64,000 nt of DNA from a virus: positions 47,095 through 111,094 of IMG/VR virus record IMGVR_UViG_3300008267_000007; one strand, given 5' to 3'. The notes under the pieces are model-generated. The model saw only the letters and a program-made list of their open reading frames with translations, searched no databases and was not told the DNA's origin. Below are positions 24,369-33,055 of the stretch, in pieces; within the stretch, counting starts at the first letter, position 1, and every line of letters starts with the position of its first letter. The position numbers were made by a program, and so were the translations under genes.

Positions 24369-26468
24369 ATGAGTTTTTCATATAAAACATTAAATTCAAC
24401 TGATATAACATTAACCTCCTATATTGCTAATAAACAATGGGAGGTTAATAATTCTACCTTATCCCAAAATGGGATAACAATCTATATAGGGGAAAATCTT
24501 CCTATTGATAGAAATCACCCATTTGATCCAATAGATGATGTAGAAACATCAAATGACGAATATAGAAGACTAATTTTTGAATCTGTAAAACACCTATATT
24601 ACGAAAATTATACTACTGGATCTTTAACTGGTCAATTCTTTAAATCATCTTCATACGTAAACTATGAGCAAACTACCCTAATATCAGGGTCAATGCTCTC
24701 AGCCTTTAAAAATCTAACAACAGTTACTGGTAGCGCTTATGACCCATCTGACCCATCATTTTATGATGGTACTCTATATGATATGTCATCGAGTATTTAC
24801 GATGAAACAACGTTTGACTTGGATAGGGGAGGAAAAGTAGCAATTATATCGATAGATAAAGAAATATTTGGTTCTGGACTAAAACCCCATACTGTTAACA
24901 TTTCAGGCTCAGGATATTATTTAAGAGATGATGGTGAGGGTAATATATTTAATTTTAATAATCCTGATAATTATGCTAGATATAATTCTGCCATATATGA
25001 TAAGGATATTTATTTAGAATTATTAAACAGTAACTTCCCACAATTGGAATATGTGGGTAATGTTTTTTATTCTCATGGTTTAATTATAATAACAAATTCT
25101 GATTACTTATGTGCTTTTGGTTCACCACCAACTGCTGTAAATAATTATTTTTCATATAATAATATGACCCCAACTTTCAACTTAGATATATTATCTAATG
25201 ACTTTTCAGATTGCGGGTTAATTAATTATGATAGCTTTATATCAACTGGTGGTACATTTCCTGATTACACATATATTAATGGATTCTTAAATATAACCCC
25301 TAATCAAACCTGTGTAATACCTGGAACATATCAATTGGGGTATACTATATCTAATTCATCTGGTATTAGAAGTAATACTGGTTCTATTAATTTAATTATT
25401 AAATCTGAACCACTACAAATAAATAATATAATCTCTTCTTCTGTATGTTTTGGGGATACTTCTATAAGACCTGTAACTTTTTCTATTAATTATGGAGTAC
25501 CATATTATAGTTATTCTTTGGATAATGGTTTAAACTATACTGGAGTAAGTAATTTATTCAACGTTACTGTTAGTGGTAGTGTAACAGCTTCAAATACTAA
25601 CATAATATATGTTAAAGATTATTTAGGAGAAATTATAACATCATCATTCTCATCATGGCTCCCAGAAGTAAGTTATACTACAACTATTATTAAAAATCCA
25701 TGTTCTAACATTAGTGAAGACGGTATTGTAAGGTTTGATCCGATTAATGGTCAAAATGATATAGCCATTAAAGTTAATGGGGAACCTTCATGGAATGAAC
25801 TTCCAATGGAATATACAGGTTTAGGTACTTTAGGTAATACTATACAAGTAAAAGATTTTAATAATAATTGTACTACTAGTTCAATCTTAACTTTATCTCC
25901 AACCCCACAATTGAATATAGATGCTTTTAAATCTGATGTGAATTGTTATGGAGGGCGTAATGGGAATTTAGCTATTGAAGTTTCAAATGTAGTAGATACT
26001 TTATTTGTTACTTTATTAGATCCAACTTCTAGTGCTATTTATAATAACGTTCCATTAAGTTCATTTACTAATAATTACATAACTGCTTCTAATTTGAGTA
26101 CTGGAAGTTATAGTTTAACTTTAACTACTACTGGTTCATATGGTTGCCAAAATTATAGTAATATCTATAACATATACAGTCCAAACCCTGTAACATTCTC
26201 ATCTACAGCTTCTTATATAGATTCTTGTTCTAATGCTATGATATTTAATGCTACTGGAGGAACACCACCTTATACTTATTTTGCTCAAAACTCAAGCAGT
26301 TTCCAATTATACTCTTCTGATTCATCATCAGTGACATTAAATGGGTTAAATTCTGGAAGTTATAACTTATGGGTAAGAGATAGTTTATTATGTGCTTCAA
26401 CAATACAAACAGTTGAAGTTTATGGTAGAGGGTATATTTATAGTGGATCTAATTGTGAAATAATATAG
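24369..26468 (+). CDS. Tail protein with cadherin/Ig-like and SprB-like repeats (699 aa)
   Basis: Residues 1-240 form the phage-specific attachment domain. A cadherin/VCBS-like DILSND motif lies near 275. The C-terminal third contains SprB-type signatures: NCYGGRNG (525-532) and GGTPPYTY (630-637), each followed by a G-S-Y-x-L strand (STGSYSLTLT, NSGSYNLWVRD). SprB repeats are found in the gliding adhesin of flavobacteria. This is probably an adhesin-like tail protein that may touch the host surface. The start overlaps nothing; the next gene is 1 nt away. Confidence 0.7.
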   Translation: MSFSYKTLNSTDITLTSYIANKQWEVNNSTLSQNGITIYIGENLPIDRNHPFDPIDDVETSNDEYRRLIFESVKHLYYENYTTGSLTGQFFKSSSYVNYEQTTLISGSMLSAFKNLTTVTGSAYDPSDPSFYDGTLYDMSSSIYDETTFDLDRGGKVAIISIDKEIFGSGLKPHTVNISGSGYYLRDDGEGNIFNFNNPDNYARYNSAIYDKDIYLELLNSNFPQLEYVGNVFYSHGLIIITNSDYLCAFGSPPTAVNNYFSYNNMTPTFNLDILSNDFSDCGLINYDSFISTGGTFPDYTYINGFLNITPNQTCVIPGTYQLGYTISNSSGIRSNTGSINLIIKSEPLQINNIISSSVCFGDTSIRPVTFSINYGVPYYSYSLDNGLNYTGVSNLFNVTVSGSVTASNTNIIYVKDYLGEIITSSFSSWLPEVSYTTTIIKNPCSNISEDGIVRFDPINGQNDIAIKVNGEPSWNELPMEYTGLGTLGNTIQVKDFNNNCTTSSILTLSPTPQLNIDAFKSDVNCYGGRNGNLAIEVSNVVDTLFVTLLDPTSSAIYNNVPLSSFTNNYITASNLSTGSYSLTLTTTGSYGCQNYSNIYNIYSPNPVTFSSTASYIDSCSNAMIFNATGGTPPYTYFAQNSSSFQLYSSDSSSVTLNGLNSGSYNLWVRDSLLCASTIQTVEVYGRGYIYSGSNCEII

Positions 26469-26469
26469 T

Positions 26470-27426
26470 ATGGCTAACTCAGGATATATAACAAGTTCAG
26501 GAATACAACAAGTGTTTACTTCAGGTCCCTATTTGGGATCTGTAGTAACTTCTAGTTATGGTAATAGTGGCCCTACAGTTAATTTCTCACAACCATTCAT
26601 TTCAGGTACTACCGATTCAATATCACCTTGTAGTACAACCTATTTTAGATACTATCAAGATCTAATTAGTTGTCCAATTAATGGGTGTACTCCCCCAATA
26701 TTAATATCTGCTAATAGAATAGATTGTATTGGTACTGACCCAATATACATTGTACCTTACAATTCAAGTTCTACATCAGCATTATATACTGTAATAAAGT
26801 ATAGTACTGATCCCTCATTTTTAACTAATAGTGGATCCCAAATTTATAATAATTCTAGCCCAGTTAGCTTAAATGTAGATGTATCAACTCTTCCTCTTCA
26901 ACCAACAGCTTATACTACAGTATATTTTCAAGCTTACAATAGTTGTAGTAGTGGTCTTACATCATCTTTGAGTAATATAGTCACAGCATCTTGTACTGCA
27001 ACAGTACTCCCCGAACCTGAACCCTTCTTCATAACAATGGTTAATGGTACCGACCAACCTATATACTACAGAAGAGATGATTCACTTACCCAATATGCTA
27101 TATTAGCTGGGGCAAGTCAATCCGTTGGTACTAGGTTATTGACCTGTGACCTATATTTTAGTACAACACCTAACCCACTTTTACCCGATCTTAGAAATTT
27201 TGTAAGTTTAGATAAAATTGGATTTAATGATGGAGATATAAGTGTAACATTAAATGACCTCAATTTCACTACACCTGTCACTACAACAACTTTTCCTTAC
27301 AACAACTTCCAGTGGTTAGATGATGATATAATTAGCACTAATGATTTGTGGATAAATGTAGATAGAACTACTTACCCAAATGGGGGAACATTAACATTGG
27401 ATTTTACTGTAGATTTACCTCTATAA
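26470..27426 (+). CDS. Cys-containing beta-rich tail protein (318 aa)
   Basis: Continues the adhesin-like series: Ser/Thr/Tyr-rich, with several Cys (for example STTYFRYYQDLISCPINGCT) and fibronectin-like strands in the middle; the C-terminal 130 residues form another beta domain. Probably a tail or fibre component expressed with the SprB-repeat protein. No family recognised. Confidence 0.6.
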   Translation: MANSGYITSSGIQQVFTSGPYLGSVVTSSYGNSGPTVNFSQPFISGTTDSISPCSTTYFRYYQDLISCPINGCTPPILISANRIDCIGTDPIYIVPYNSSSTSALYTVIKYSTDPSFLTNSGSQIYNNSSPVSLNVDVSTLPLQPTAYTTVYFQAYNSCSSGLTSSLSNIVTASCTATVLPEPEPFFITMVNGTDQPIYYRRDDSLTQYAILAGASQSVGTRLLTCDLYFSTTPNPLLPDLRNFVSLDKIGFNDGDISVTLNDLNFTTPVTTTTFPYNNFQWLDDDIISTNDLWINVDRTTYPNGGTLTLDFTVDLPL

Positions 27427-27447
27427 TATTCAAAAATATAATTAAGA

Positions 27448-27753
27448 ATGGGAGCTATAACACAAGATATAAACGCTGTATTATCATTTAAAAATGAACA
27501 TATCATTTATGAGAATGAAATACGTTGCAAAGTAAATGAAAACGAATTTAATCTTTCTCACAATCCAACATTAACCACAGATAATTCAGGATCATTAAGA
27601 TCTTTTGCAACAGCATCTGCATTTTCTCCTTATGTTACAACTGTTGGGCTTTATAATGAAAGAAGTGAATTATTAGCTGTAGCTAAACTATCACAAGCAT
27701 TACCCTTATCCTCAGTAACAGATACCACTTTTGTGGTAAAATACGATTTATAA
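27448..27753 (+). CDS. Small tail protein made of the VGLYN module (101 aa)
   Basis: Its last 40 residues (VTTVGLYNERSELLAVAKLS and on) match the C-terminus of the 346-aa protein at 23325, and the N-terminal half carries INAVLSFKNEHIIYENEIRC. It looks like a stand-alone version of that assembly module. Function inferred as structural only. Confidence 0.65.
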   Translation: MGAITQDINAVLSFKNEHIIYENEIRCKVNENEFNLSHNPTLTTDNSGSLRSFATASAFSPYVTTVGLYNERSELLAVAKLSQALPLSSVTDTTFVVKYDL

Positions 27754-27756
27754 AAT

Positions 27757-28194
27757 ATGTGGTTATATAAAAACGAAGAAATAAAAGAATTAACAGATAT
27801 GCCCGAAAATACTTTCGGGTTTATTTATGAAGTGACTCATATCCCAACAGGGAGAAAGTACTTAGGTAGAAAACAATTAATATCAGTCCAAAGAAAAGCA
27901 TTAGGTAAAAAGGAATTAGCTTTAATTACTGATAAACGATCTTCAAAGAAGAAAACCGTTACCAAAGAAACTGATTGGAAAACTTATTATGGGTCACATC
28001 CTGAAATAAAACAAATGATAAAAGATGGAAAGGGGTTTGAATTTACAAGAGAAATTCTTATGTTTGTTCCTTCTAAAAAGTTACTAACCTATTATGAAGA
28101 TAAATATCTTTATGTAAATGGTGTAGTAGAAATAGGATCTAACTATTTTAATGATAATATTTCGGGTCGTTTTTTTAAAAAAGACTTCTTATAA
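27757..28194 (+). CDS. GIY-YIG-like nuclease (Seg-like), 145 aa
   Basis: The N-terminal segment FGFIYEVTHIPTGRKYLGRK is a degenerate GIY-YIG core, with a later W-KTYYGSHPEI motif, an Arg in FTREIL and a Glu in YYEDKYLY, in the order expected for GIY-YIG nucleases. Related proteins are common in T4-like phages and often called homing-type. It ends the baseplate operon and the hairpin promoter starts 5 nt after its stop. Whether it is active cannot be told. Confidence 0.6.
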   Translation: MWLYKNEEIKELTDMPENTFGFIYEVTHIPTGRKYLGRKQLISVQRKALGKKELALITDKRSSKKKTVTKETDWKTYYGSHPEIKQMIKDGKGFEFTREILMFVPSKKLLTYYEDKYLYVNGVVEIGSNYFNDNISGRFFKKDFL

Positions 28195-28198
28195 AGTA

Positions 28199-28228
28199 TT
28201 TGGCTCCTATAGGGAGCCTTATTATATT
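28199..28228 (+). promoter_or_regulatory. Terminator-promoter element 1
   Basis: TTTG (28199-28202), 20-nt spacer holding the hairpin GGCTCC-TATA-GGGAGCC (approximately 28202-28218), then TATATT (28223-28228). It would end the baseplate transcript and start the primase unit. Confidence 0.65.
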
Positions 28229-28248
28229 CCCCTAAAAAATTATATATT

Positions 28249-28401
28249 ATGAAATTATACGGTCTATATTACAAAAATTCTACTGAGCCCATAAATCAAA
28301 TACGATTTAAATCCCTTGATGAGGCAAAATTGTTTTTTTCACAACAAAAACGCTTAGTTTTAGAAAAATTTGAACCAATTTTTGATGTAAGAGAAGTATA
28401 A
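28249..28401 (+). CDS. Small protein upstream of primase, unknown (50 aa)
   Basis: 50-codon ORF beginning MKLYGLYYKNSTEPINQIRF, starting 20 nt after the TATATT element. Mixed alpha/beta look (first strand KLYGLYY, helix SLDEAKLFFS). It precedes the primase gene by 15 nt. Unknown function. Confidence 0.6.
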   Translation: MKLYGLYYKNSTEPINQIRFKSLDEAKLFFSQQKRLVLEKFEPIFDVREV

Positions 28402-28416
28402 AAATAAATAAAGGTT

Positions 28417-29349
28417 ATGGTAAATGGAATTTTATTAGGTCTATTGCAATCTGTAATAGGAAAGGGTACTGTTACTTCAAGAGGTAATTATGCATTTAAT
28501 TGCCCCTTTTGTAAGCATCGAAAACCTAAATTAGAAATTAATTTAATCCCAACAACCAAGAATGAAAATCCATGGCATTGTTGGGCTTGTGATGCTAAAG
28601 GTAAAACCATATCCACTCTATTTAAAGGTTTAAAAGTAGAGGGAAGTAAATACACTGAATTAAATTCTATATTAGGTACAACTTATAAGACAGATAGAAT
28701 TGAACTTAATAATAATATTGAGTTGCCCAAAGAATACACTCCTTTATTCAACATATCTAAATCTGACATAACAGCTAGACAGGCCTTAGCTTATCTTAAA
28801 AAACGTAACATAGGCCCAATTGATATATTAAAATATCAAATAGGATATTGTGAGCAAGGAAAATACTCCAATAAAATAATAATACCCAATTATAATTCAG
28901 AAGGTAAACTAGATTACTTTATAGCACGCTCATTTGAAGAAGACCCATTTAAGAAATATGATGCTCCTTCAGCTGACAAGAATAATATAATTGGGTTTGA
29001 AAACCTCATTAATTGGAGTTTACCTGTAATTTTATGTGAGGGAGCATTTGATGCTATAGCTATTAAACGTAATGCTATACCCTTATATGGAAAAACATTA
29101 TCAAGAAAATTAACCAAAAGATTACTAAATAATGATATCAAAGATGTCTATTTAGCCCTAGACAGTGATGCTTTAAAAAGTACACTTAAAATTGCCGGAG
29201 ATATACTCCAATCAGGAAAAACATTACATGTGATTAAACTAGATAGTAAAGACCCCAGTGATATGGGGTTTGAACAATTTACTCATTTAGTACAACAATC
29301 TCAAGAATTTACTTTTTCTGATCTATTTTCACTTAAACTATCTATTTAA
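28417..29349 (+). CDS. gp61: DNA primase, gp61-like
   Basis: 310 aa, close to T4 gp61. A zinc-binding domain has CPFC (29-32) and CWAC (55-58); the Toprim catalytic core has Glu208 in LCEGAFDA and Asp249/Asp251 in LDSD. It makes RNA primers for lagging-strand synthesis with the replicative helicase. AAAGGTTATG start context as in the early genes. It is a replication gene embedded between structural blocks and driven by the hairpin promoter rather than a late box. Confidence 0.9.
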   Translation: MVNGILLGLLQSVIGKGTVTSRGNYAFNCPFCKHRKPKLEINLIPTTKNENPWHCWACDAKGKTISTLFKGLKVEGSKYTELNSILGTTYKTDRIELNNNIELPKEYTPLFNISKSDITARQALAYLKKRNIGPIDILKYQIGYCEQGKYSNKIIIPNYNSEGKLDYFIARSFEEDPFKKYDAPSADKNNIIGFENLINWSLPVILCEGAFDAIAIKRNAIPLYGKTLSRKLTKRLLNNDIKDVYLALDSDALKSTLKIAGDILQSGKTLHVIKLDSKDPSDMGFEQFTHLVQQSQEFTFSDLFSLKLSI

Positions 29350-29352
29350 ATT

Positions 29353-30111
29353 ATGAGTTACGAAAGAATCCTAAAAATTTCAGACGATCACCAACAAATT
29401 ACTTTACCAGATTCTAGATTTTATCAAAGAAATGGTGAGTATTACCCATCAATTACCCATGTTTTATCTTCATATCCTAAAGGTAAACATTTTGAAGACT
29501 GGTTAAAGAAAGTAGGATACTCATCTGAATACATTGTTAAAAAAGCAGCAGAAGAAGGTACTCAAACACACCAACTGTGTGAGGATTATTTAAATGGTAA
29601 AGAATGTACTTTTTTAGATCCATATTATAAGCCTAAATACATACCTGAGGTATGGAAAATGTTTATAAAATTCGTTGAATTTTGGGAAACACATAAACCT
29701 AAACTGATAGAAACTGAAGTACATTTATTTTCTGATGAAATTAAAGTAGCAGGTACTTGTGATTTAGTAGTTGAAATTGAAGATGAATTATGGGTTATAG
29801 ACTTAAAAACTTCAAACCACTTACAAACTACTTATGATTTACAAACGGCTATCTATAGCAAATGTTATGAAGAGGATTTTGGAAAAAAAGTAAATAGAAG
29901 AGGAGTATTATGGTTAAAATCAGCTAAACGTGGTATTGATAAATCAGGTAAGAAAATGCAAGGTAAAGGTTGGGAAATAGTTGAATCAGATAGAACTCAA
30001 GATGAAGATTTAGAAATTTTTAGGTGTGTTAAAACCCTATTTGATTTAGAAAATCCAAATCCTAAACCTCATATTGAAGAATTAAAAACTGTAATCAAAA
30101 GAGAAGTATAA
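29353..30111 (+). CDS. PD-(D/E)XK nuclease (RecB/Cas4-like), 252 aa
   Basis: Nuclease core: GTQTHQLCEDYL helix, Asp137 in GTCDLVV, then Asp150-Leu-Lys152 in VIDLKTS, and a QTAIYSKCYE helix, the order of RecB-family exonucleases. It probably takes part in recombination or DNA processing alongside the primase, with which it shares the unit (3-nt gap). A late box follows 1 nt after the stop. Confidence 0.85.
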   Translation: MSYERILKISDDHQQITLPDSRFYQRNGEYYPSITHVLSSYPKGKHFEDWLKKVGYSSEYIVKKAAEEGTQTHQLCEDYLNGKECTFLDPYYKPKYIPEVWKMFIKFVEFWETHKPKLIETEVHLFSDEIKVAGTCDLVVEIEDELWVIDLKTSNHLQTTYDLQTAIYSKCYEEDFGKKVNRRGVLWLKSAKRGIDKSGKKMQGKGWEIVESDRTQDEDLEIFRCVKTLFDLENPNPKPHIEELKTVIKREV

Positions 30112-30112
30112 A

Positions 30113-30120
30113 TATTTATA
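30113..30120 (+). promoter_or_regulatory. Late box 5 (TATTTATA)
   Basis: Octamer 21 nt before the ATG at 30142, switching from the replication unit back to late-type genes. Confidence 0.6.
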
Positions 30121-30141
30121 TTAATAACATAACTATACAAT

Positions 30142-31140
30142 ATGATTATTTCTGAAAGAAAACAATTAGGTACGGTATACCACTTTACTAAAATAACTTC
30201 TATAAAATCCATATTAGAATCTAATTCATTTAAGGGGTCTGAAGTAGGAACCTGGAATTTTGAAAGAGATTTCCAATTTTTTAAAAAAGATGAGAAATTT
30301 TTTATCGATAAAGGTATAACCCACTTATATTTTTTCTCTACTACACGTAATAAGTTATTTTACAAAAGACCTTCTCATGGTGTTGGTGGAATGACTGCTC
30401 GTATTGTATTAGATGGGGACAAAATATCCGATAAATATAGATTTGTCCCTTTTAGATATTATGATGATGAACCTAAACATGAAGGTTCAGATGAATCCGA
30501 AGAAAGAATTATATTAGGTCTTAAAAGAGAATTACCTAACGCTAAAAGTTATATTAAAGAGATCCATGTAATGTTGGATTTAATAGAAGATAATGAAGCG
30601 TATTTACAGGAAGCTGAGAAATTGTATAATTATGATCCTTCATTAATTAAGTTTTATTATAAAGAAAAAGAAACTACTTTAGAAGATTATAGAACTAATA
30701 TCTTACCTACTATAGAACCTTATAGAGAAGACGAAATGGATGAAAATGATTCATTTGAGTATAGAGGAGGACCAATATTGCATGAGGGATTTACATCTCA
30801 AAAAGCACCACTAATGGGTAAATTTGTTGATTATACTTGTAGTAGATTAAATATAGATAAACCCAAAATTTCTATTATAAATTCACCTTTATACTCTCAA
30901 AAACATAAAAGTTTTGGAGGATACATGCCATCAGAACAATCAATAAAAGTAGTAGTGCATAATAGAAACATGGCTGATATTTTAAGAACATTAGCTCATG
31001 AGTTAGTACACCATATGCAAAACCTAACTGGAAAAGAATTAAATGGGGAAGATGGGTCAGACATTGAAAATGAAGCTAATGCAATGGCCGGAGTAATAAT
31101 GAGAGAATTTGGACGTGAAAACCCAGAAATATTTGAATAA
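30142..31140 (+). CDS. Fusion of ADP-ribosyltransferase-like domain and zinc metallopeptidase (332 aa)
   Basis: The N-terminal domain has the order His14 (VYHFT), Ser66-Thr-Thr-Arg (FFSTTRNK) and Glu120/121 (SEERIIL), which resembles the H/S/E arrangement of ADP-ribosyltransferase folds such as DarT-like proteins; this is a pattern match, not proof. The C-terminal domain has a zinc site HELVH (286-290) with a third ligand probably Glu309 or Glu311 in ENEANAMAG. Between them, LHE (213-215) fits the T4 prohead protease cleavage rule. T4 packages an ADP-ribosyltransferase (Alt) in the head, so a packaged host-modifying protein is a reasonable idea. The peptidase call is the stronger of the two. 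Confidence 0.7.
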   Translation: MIISERKQLGTVYHFTKITSIKSILESNSFKGSEVGTWNFERDFQFFKKDEKFFIDKGITHLYFFSTTRNKLFYKRPSHGVGGMTARIVLDGDKISDKYRFVPFRYYDDEPKHEGSDESEERIILGLKRELPNAKSYIKEIHVMLDLIEDNEAYLQEAEKLYNYDPSLIKFYYKEKETTLEDYRTNILPTIEPYREDEMDENDSFEYRGGPILHEGFTSQKAPLMGKFVDYTCSRLNIDKPKISIINSPLYSQKHKSFGGYMPSEQSIKVVVHNRNMADILRTLAHELVHHMQNLTGKELNGEDGSDIENEANAMAGVIMREFGRENPEIFE

Positions 31141-31142
31141 TA

Positions 31143-31313
31143 ATGGATGGTAGATTTAGAGAGGCTCTTTATATGCTAAGAATATTAATGGCAGTAGAAA
31201 ATGAATTTGATATTATAATACAAGACACTGAAGTAGAATTTATAAATACTTTTGAAGATCTAATAAACTTAATACAAGAAAAAGAAAATGATATCAATAA
31301 AGGAATTATTTAA
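31143..31313 (+). CDS. Acyl-carrier-protein-like fragment without the serine (56 aa)
   Basis: 56-codon ORF starting 2 nt after the fusion gene and overlapping the next by 26 nt. The segment LMAVENEFDIIIQDTEVEFI followed by NTFEDLINLIQE lines up with helices II-IV of acyl carrier proteins. At the place of the phosphopantetheine Ser in the DSL motif it has Ala (EAL). It could be a decoy or a structural remnant. Similarity is by eye only. Confidence 0.5.
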   Translation: MDGRFREALYMLRILMAVENEFDIIIQDTEVEFINTFEDLINLIQEKENDINKGII

Positions 31314-31824
31314 AGAAGAGTTATCTAAAGCTTACACTATCTATTGTGATATGGATGGTGTACTTTGTGATTTCGAAGCTCGCTTTGAACATTTCACAGG
31401 TTTATCCCCAGATCAATATCGAGCAAAAACTCAAAAAGAATATGGTGATAAAAAAGCAGATGAAATGTTTTGGGATGTAATTGATCACCAAGTAGGAATG
31501 AGATTTTGGAGAGGGATGCATTGGATGCCTGAAGGTAGAGCTTTGTGGGATTATATAAAACCTCATAAACCTACTCTACTCACAGCACCTTCATGGCATG
31601 ACTCTAGTAAAGAAGGGAAAAAAGCCTGGGTTGAAGATCACATACCTGGAACTCCTATAGTTTTTAAACCCGCAGACAAAAAAGCAGATTTATCCGGTCC
31701 TAATACAATTCTTATTGACGATAGAGAAGACACTATTATGAGTTGGAAAGCTAAAAATGGTATAGGAATTTTATATAAAAATACCGAACAAACAATAAAT
31801 GAATTAAAACACTTAGGACTATAA
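31288..31824 (+). CDS. HAD-family 5'-nucleotidase with N-terminal leader (178 aa)
   Basis: HAD motif I DMDGVLCDF (Asp21, Asp23), motif II in LLTAP, motif IV IDDRED (Asp144/145). The family dephosphorylates (deoxy)nucleoside monophosphates. Its first ten residues, MISIKELFKE, resemble the leader shared by nearby proteins and are not needed for the HAD fold. This suggests targeting, perhaps to the capsid. It overlaps the ACP-like ORF and is followed after 3 nt by the next gene. Confidence 0.85.
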   Translation: MISIKELFKEELSKAYTIYCDMDGVLCDFEARFEHFTGLSPDQYRAKTQKEYGDKKADEMFWDVIDHQVGMRFWRGMHWMPEGRALWDYIKPHKPTLLTAPSWHDSSKEGKKAWVEDHIPGTPIVFKPADKKADLSGPNTILIDDREDTIMSWKAKNGIGILYKNTEQTINELKHLGL

Positions 31825-31827
31825 GTT

Positions 31828-32400
31828 ATGTCAACACAATTAAATAGAGAATTCTCAGAACGCGACATACAACGTATGCGTAATATTATTAGTAAAAAAA
31901 CTGGTGATGGTACTCGAATTCAAGCTGGTTATGCCAAAGCACAAATTACTCATATTGAAGGAGATGTTTGGGAAGAAAATGGTAAGACTTGGACTCTTAA
32001 AAACGGTATCAAGCAAACTGTCACTAAACATGATGCCTTAAAAGCTATGGTGGAATTTCCACTTACATGCCCATGTTGTAGTAAGCCAATGAAAGATCAA
32101 CCATTGAATAGAAAAATGTATTCTATACACAACAAGTGTTTTGATTGTGTTATTGAAATGGAAACTAAACTTCGATTAGAGGGTAAATATGATGAATATG
32201 TTAAGGGGATGTTAAACAGTAATAAAAATTCCTCTTTAAATGATGTCGAACAAATGTTTGATGAGTATTTCAACAGTAAGAAAGAAACATATGTTACTGA
32301 GGCAGGTGATATAGAAAAATGGGATGGTGGTAGCATTGACCCTGAATACATAAAAATGGTCAAAGAAAATATAAAACGCCTTAAAGAAACAGAGATATAA
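31828..32400 (+). CDS. Zinc-ribbon-like phage protein, unknown function (190 aa)
   Basis: The N-terminus (SERDIQRMRNIISKKTGDGT) resembles a domain repeated in hypothetical proteins of Bacteroidota and marine phages. Four Cys in CPCC (80-83) and CFDC (near 104-107) form a likely zinc knuckle. The C-terminal 70 residues are acidic and helical. Perhaps a nucleic-acid-binding or virion-associated protein. Confidence 0.65.
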   Translation: MSTQLNREFSERDIQRMRNIISKKTGDGTRIQAGYAKAQITHIEGDVWEENGKTWTLKNGIKQTVTKHDALKAMVEFPLTCPCCSKPMKDQPLNRKMYSIHNKCFDCVIEMETKLRLEGKYDEYVKGMLNSNKNSSLNDVEQMFDEYFNSKKETYVTEAGDIEKWDGGSIDPEYIKMVKENIKRLKETEI

Positions 32401-32401
32401 A

Positions 32402-32409
32402 TATTTATA
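32402..32409 (+). promoter_or_regulatory. Late box 6 (TATTTATA)
   Basis: Octamer 13 nt before the ATG at 32423; it begins right after the preceding stop. Confidence 0.6.
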
Positions 32410-32422
32410 CCAAAACCTAACC

Positions 32423-33055
32423 ATGAAAAAAGAATTCTTAAAGAACATAATTAAAGAAAGCATAACTGATTATCTATCAGCTTTAAATGAAACTAATGCA
32501 GATCCTAGCGTACCTGAAGATTCAACCGATATGGCTTTGGATATGATGAAGAATGGATTACCTACCCAAACTAAAGAATCATTAACATCTACTCCCGGTA
32601 TGATGTTTGAAGATAAAGTAACTAAAGATAGTCATATCTATTTAGTTAAAAAAGCAATGAATGAGTCTACTGAAAAAGATTTAGTTGAGAAAAAATTATT
32701 ATTAGATCTAATTGGTGAAGGATTATATGAAGGTGCTTATTTAAATGAAGCTGCTGCTATGAATGCTGCTAAAAAAGCTCTTAAAGGTAGAGACACACAG
32801 ATTAAAGAAAATGTTAAAAGAGGTAATTCTAAGATATCTGAATTAGAGGATCAAATTGAAGACTTGAAAATTGACATTAAAGCTAAACAAAGTAAAGCTA
32901 TAGACGAACCTGGAATGAGAGATAGTTTAGTAGCTGATGTTGAGGGTTTAATGGCTAAATTAGATAAAAAAGAAGCAGTATTAGAAAAATTAAAAGCTGC
33001 TTTAGAAAAATCTGCACCTAAAAAAGAAAAGAAAGAAACTAAAGATGAAGAATAA
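32423..33055 (+). CDS. Leader-bearing coiled-coil protein, putative head cargo (210 aa)
   Basis: N-terminus MKKEFLKNIIKESITDYLSA with I-x-E at 10-12 and L-x-E (LNE) at 21-23. The central part is acidic and disordered and the C-terminal 100 residues are a lysine/glutamate coiled coil ending KKEKKETKDEE. No enzyme motif. First gene of a leader-rich operon; overlaps the next by 11 nt. Confidence 0.65.
   Translation: MKKEFLKNIIKESITDYLSALNETNADPSVPEDSTDMALDMMKNGLPTQTKESLTSTPGMMFEDKVTKDSHIYLVKKAMNESTEKDLVEKKLLLDLIGEGLYEGAYLNEAAAMNAAKKALKGRDTQIKENVKRGNSKISELEDQIEDLKIDIKAKQSKAIDEPGMRDSLVADVEGLMAKLDKKEAVLEKLKAALEKSAPKKEKKETKDEE

Noticed and set aside
31143-31313. Functional acyl carrier protein
   Set aside because: The phosphopantetheine serine is replaced by alanine and helix I is missing, so a working carrier is unlikely.
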